Source: Owenia fusiformis
Taxonomy: Eukaryota > Annelida > Polychaeta > Sabellida > Oweniidae
Length of the DNA stretch: 64,000 nt
Reading direction: 5' to 3'
Assembly: GCA_903813345.2 (NCBI GenBank)
Contig: CAIIXF020000005.1
Location: forward strand, 9,243,375 to 9,307,374
The notes beneath the pieces are model-generated. The model searched no databases. It was not told the DNA's origin and saw only the letters and a program-made list of their open reading frames with translations. Below are positions 63,371 through 64,000 of the stretch, in pieces. Made by a program: the position numbers and the translations under genes. The stretch's first letter is position 1; each line of letters opens with the position of its first letter.

Positions 63371-64000
63371 GGGATATTGGTCAAAGAAATCCCAAGTTGA
63401 TGTATTTTCAAATAAATAAATTGTTTGTAATTCAACTGAAATGTGATATCTCATGTAAACAATAGTACAATGTACATGTTTTACTTGTGCTTCTTTAGAA
63501 AAATGAAACATATAAACAAAGGTTAAAATTGGACAATAGGTCTCTTAGATAAGAATGTATATTCTTGACTTCATATTTATACGCTTATCTATTTTTCTAT
63601 TGCTAAATGCTTAATCCATGTTAAATGTACACATTACATGAATTATATTCATCGAATAACTGAGCTATGGCAACACGAGTAAATTCTTCCTCTAACCACT
63701 ACCCCCCCCCCTCTTCAAATATTTCAAAAGGCAAACAAAATATAGAATTCATAGAATGAAAATAACAACCTTTACGAACTGAGCATTGCATCGCATGACA
63801 TGGTTTATGTTTTTTTAAAGAAATGTGAGAAAACAATCATTAATTAACAAAAGAATATTCAAAAGCACAATATCGACTTAGATTGTAATAACTTGTTCTC
63901 AACACTCCCACGCAAAAGAATTGTGAAACATCTGACATAATTACGATACTTTAAATGTACAAAAATCTTTGAGGTCCATAATAAGAGTTCCAGGAACAAT

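Overview
This is a nuclear genomic window from an animal. It is AT-rich, intron-rich and crowded with short non-autonomous DNA transposons. All introns I could place use GT-AG sites. I see no bacterial, organellar or viral genes. The gene families, the intron density and the repeat types (TGTCCCCACCA-ended elements with TCCG microsatellites, and GGCCCGTAGCCAG-ended MITEs) fit a marine bilaterian invertebrate such as a mollusc, brachiopod, hemichordate or cephalochordate. The sequence alone does not let me choose a phylum.

Four conserved protein-coding genes can be reconstructed exon by exon. (1) An LZTS/Fez1-family coiled-coil protein on + (7711-11732, two coding exons). (2) FNTA, the alpha subunit shared by farnesyltransferase and geranylgeranyltransferase I, on - (20085 down to 14415, 8 coding exons, 324 aa). 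(3) FHIP2A (FAM160B1), the cargo-adaptor subunit of the FTS-Hook-FHIP complex, on + (20446-37216, 16 coding exons, 806 aa). (4) The C-terminal half of a CNNM (ancient conserved domain/cyclin M) metal transporter on - (58838 down to 45452, 6 exons). Its transmembrane and first CBS exons must lie beyond the right edge. In all four, exon phases join without a frame break.

Layout: 1-7.7 kb is repeat-rich flank. LZTS and FNTA converge at 11.7-14.4 kb. FNTA and FHIP2A are head-to-head with 360 bp between their start codons, a likely bidirectional promoter with an NRF1-like palindrome and an ETS-like box. FHIP2A and CNNM converge across an 8-kb gene-free stretch at 37.2-45.5 kb. From 58.8 to 64 kb is CNNM intron. 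The genes are housekeeping (prenylation, dynein cargo linkage, Mg2+ handling) and share no evident pathway.

The most unusual region is FHIP2A at 30.1-34.7 kb. There, four introns carry partial tandem copies of the neighbouring coding exon, one of them a near-identical triplication, and one intron carries an array of acceptor-like motifs. Second in interest are two phase-1 candidate cassette exons in CNNM and an in-frame 36-nt candidate cassette in FHIP2A. Third is the repeat set: two 1.5-kb elements with 162-bp internal tandem repeats inside FHIP2A introns, an element of the same layout at 53-54.5 kb, hAT-like MITEs with visible 5-6-bp target duplications, TA-flanked MITEs, and several long palindromes. 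No autonomous transposase or reverse transcriptase was seen.
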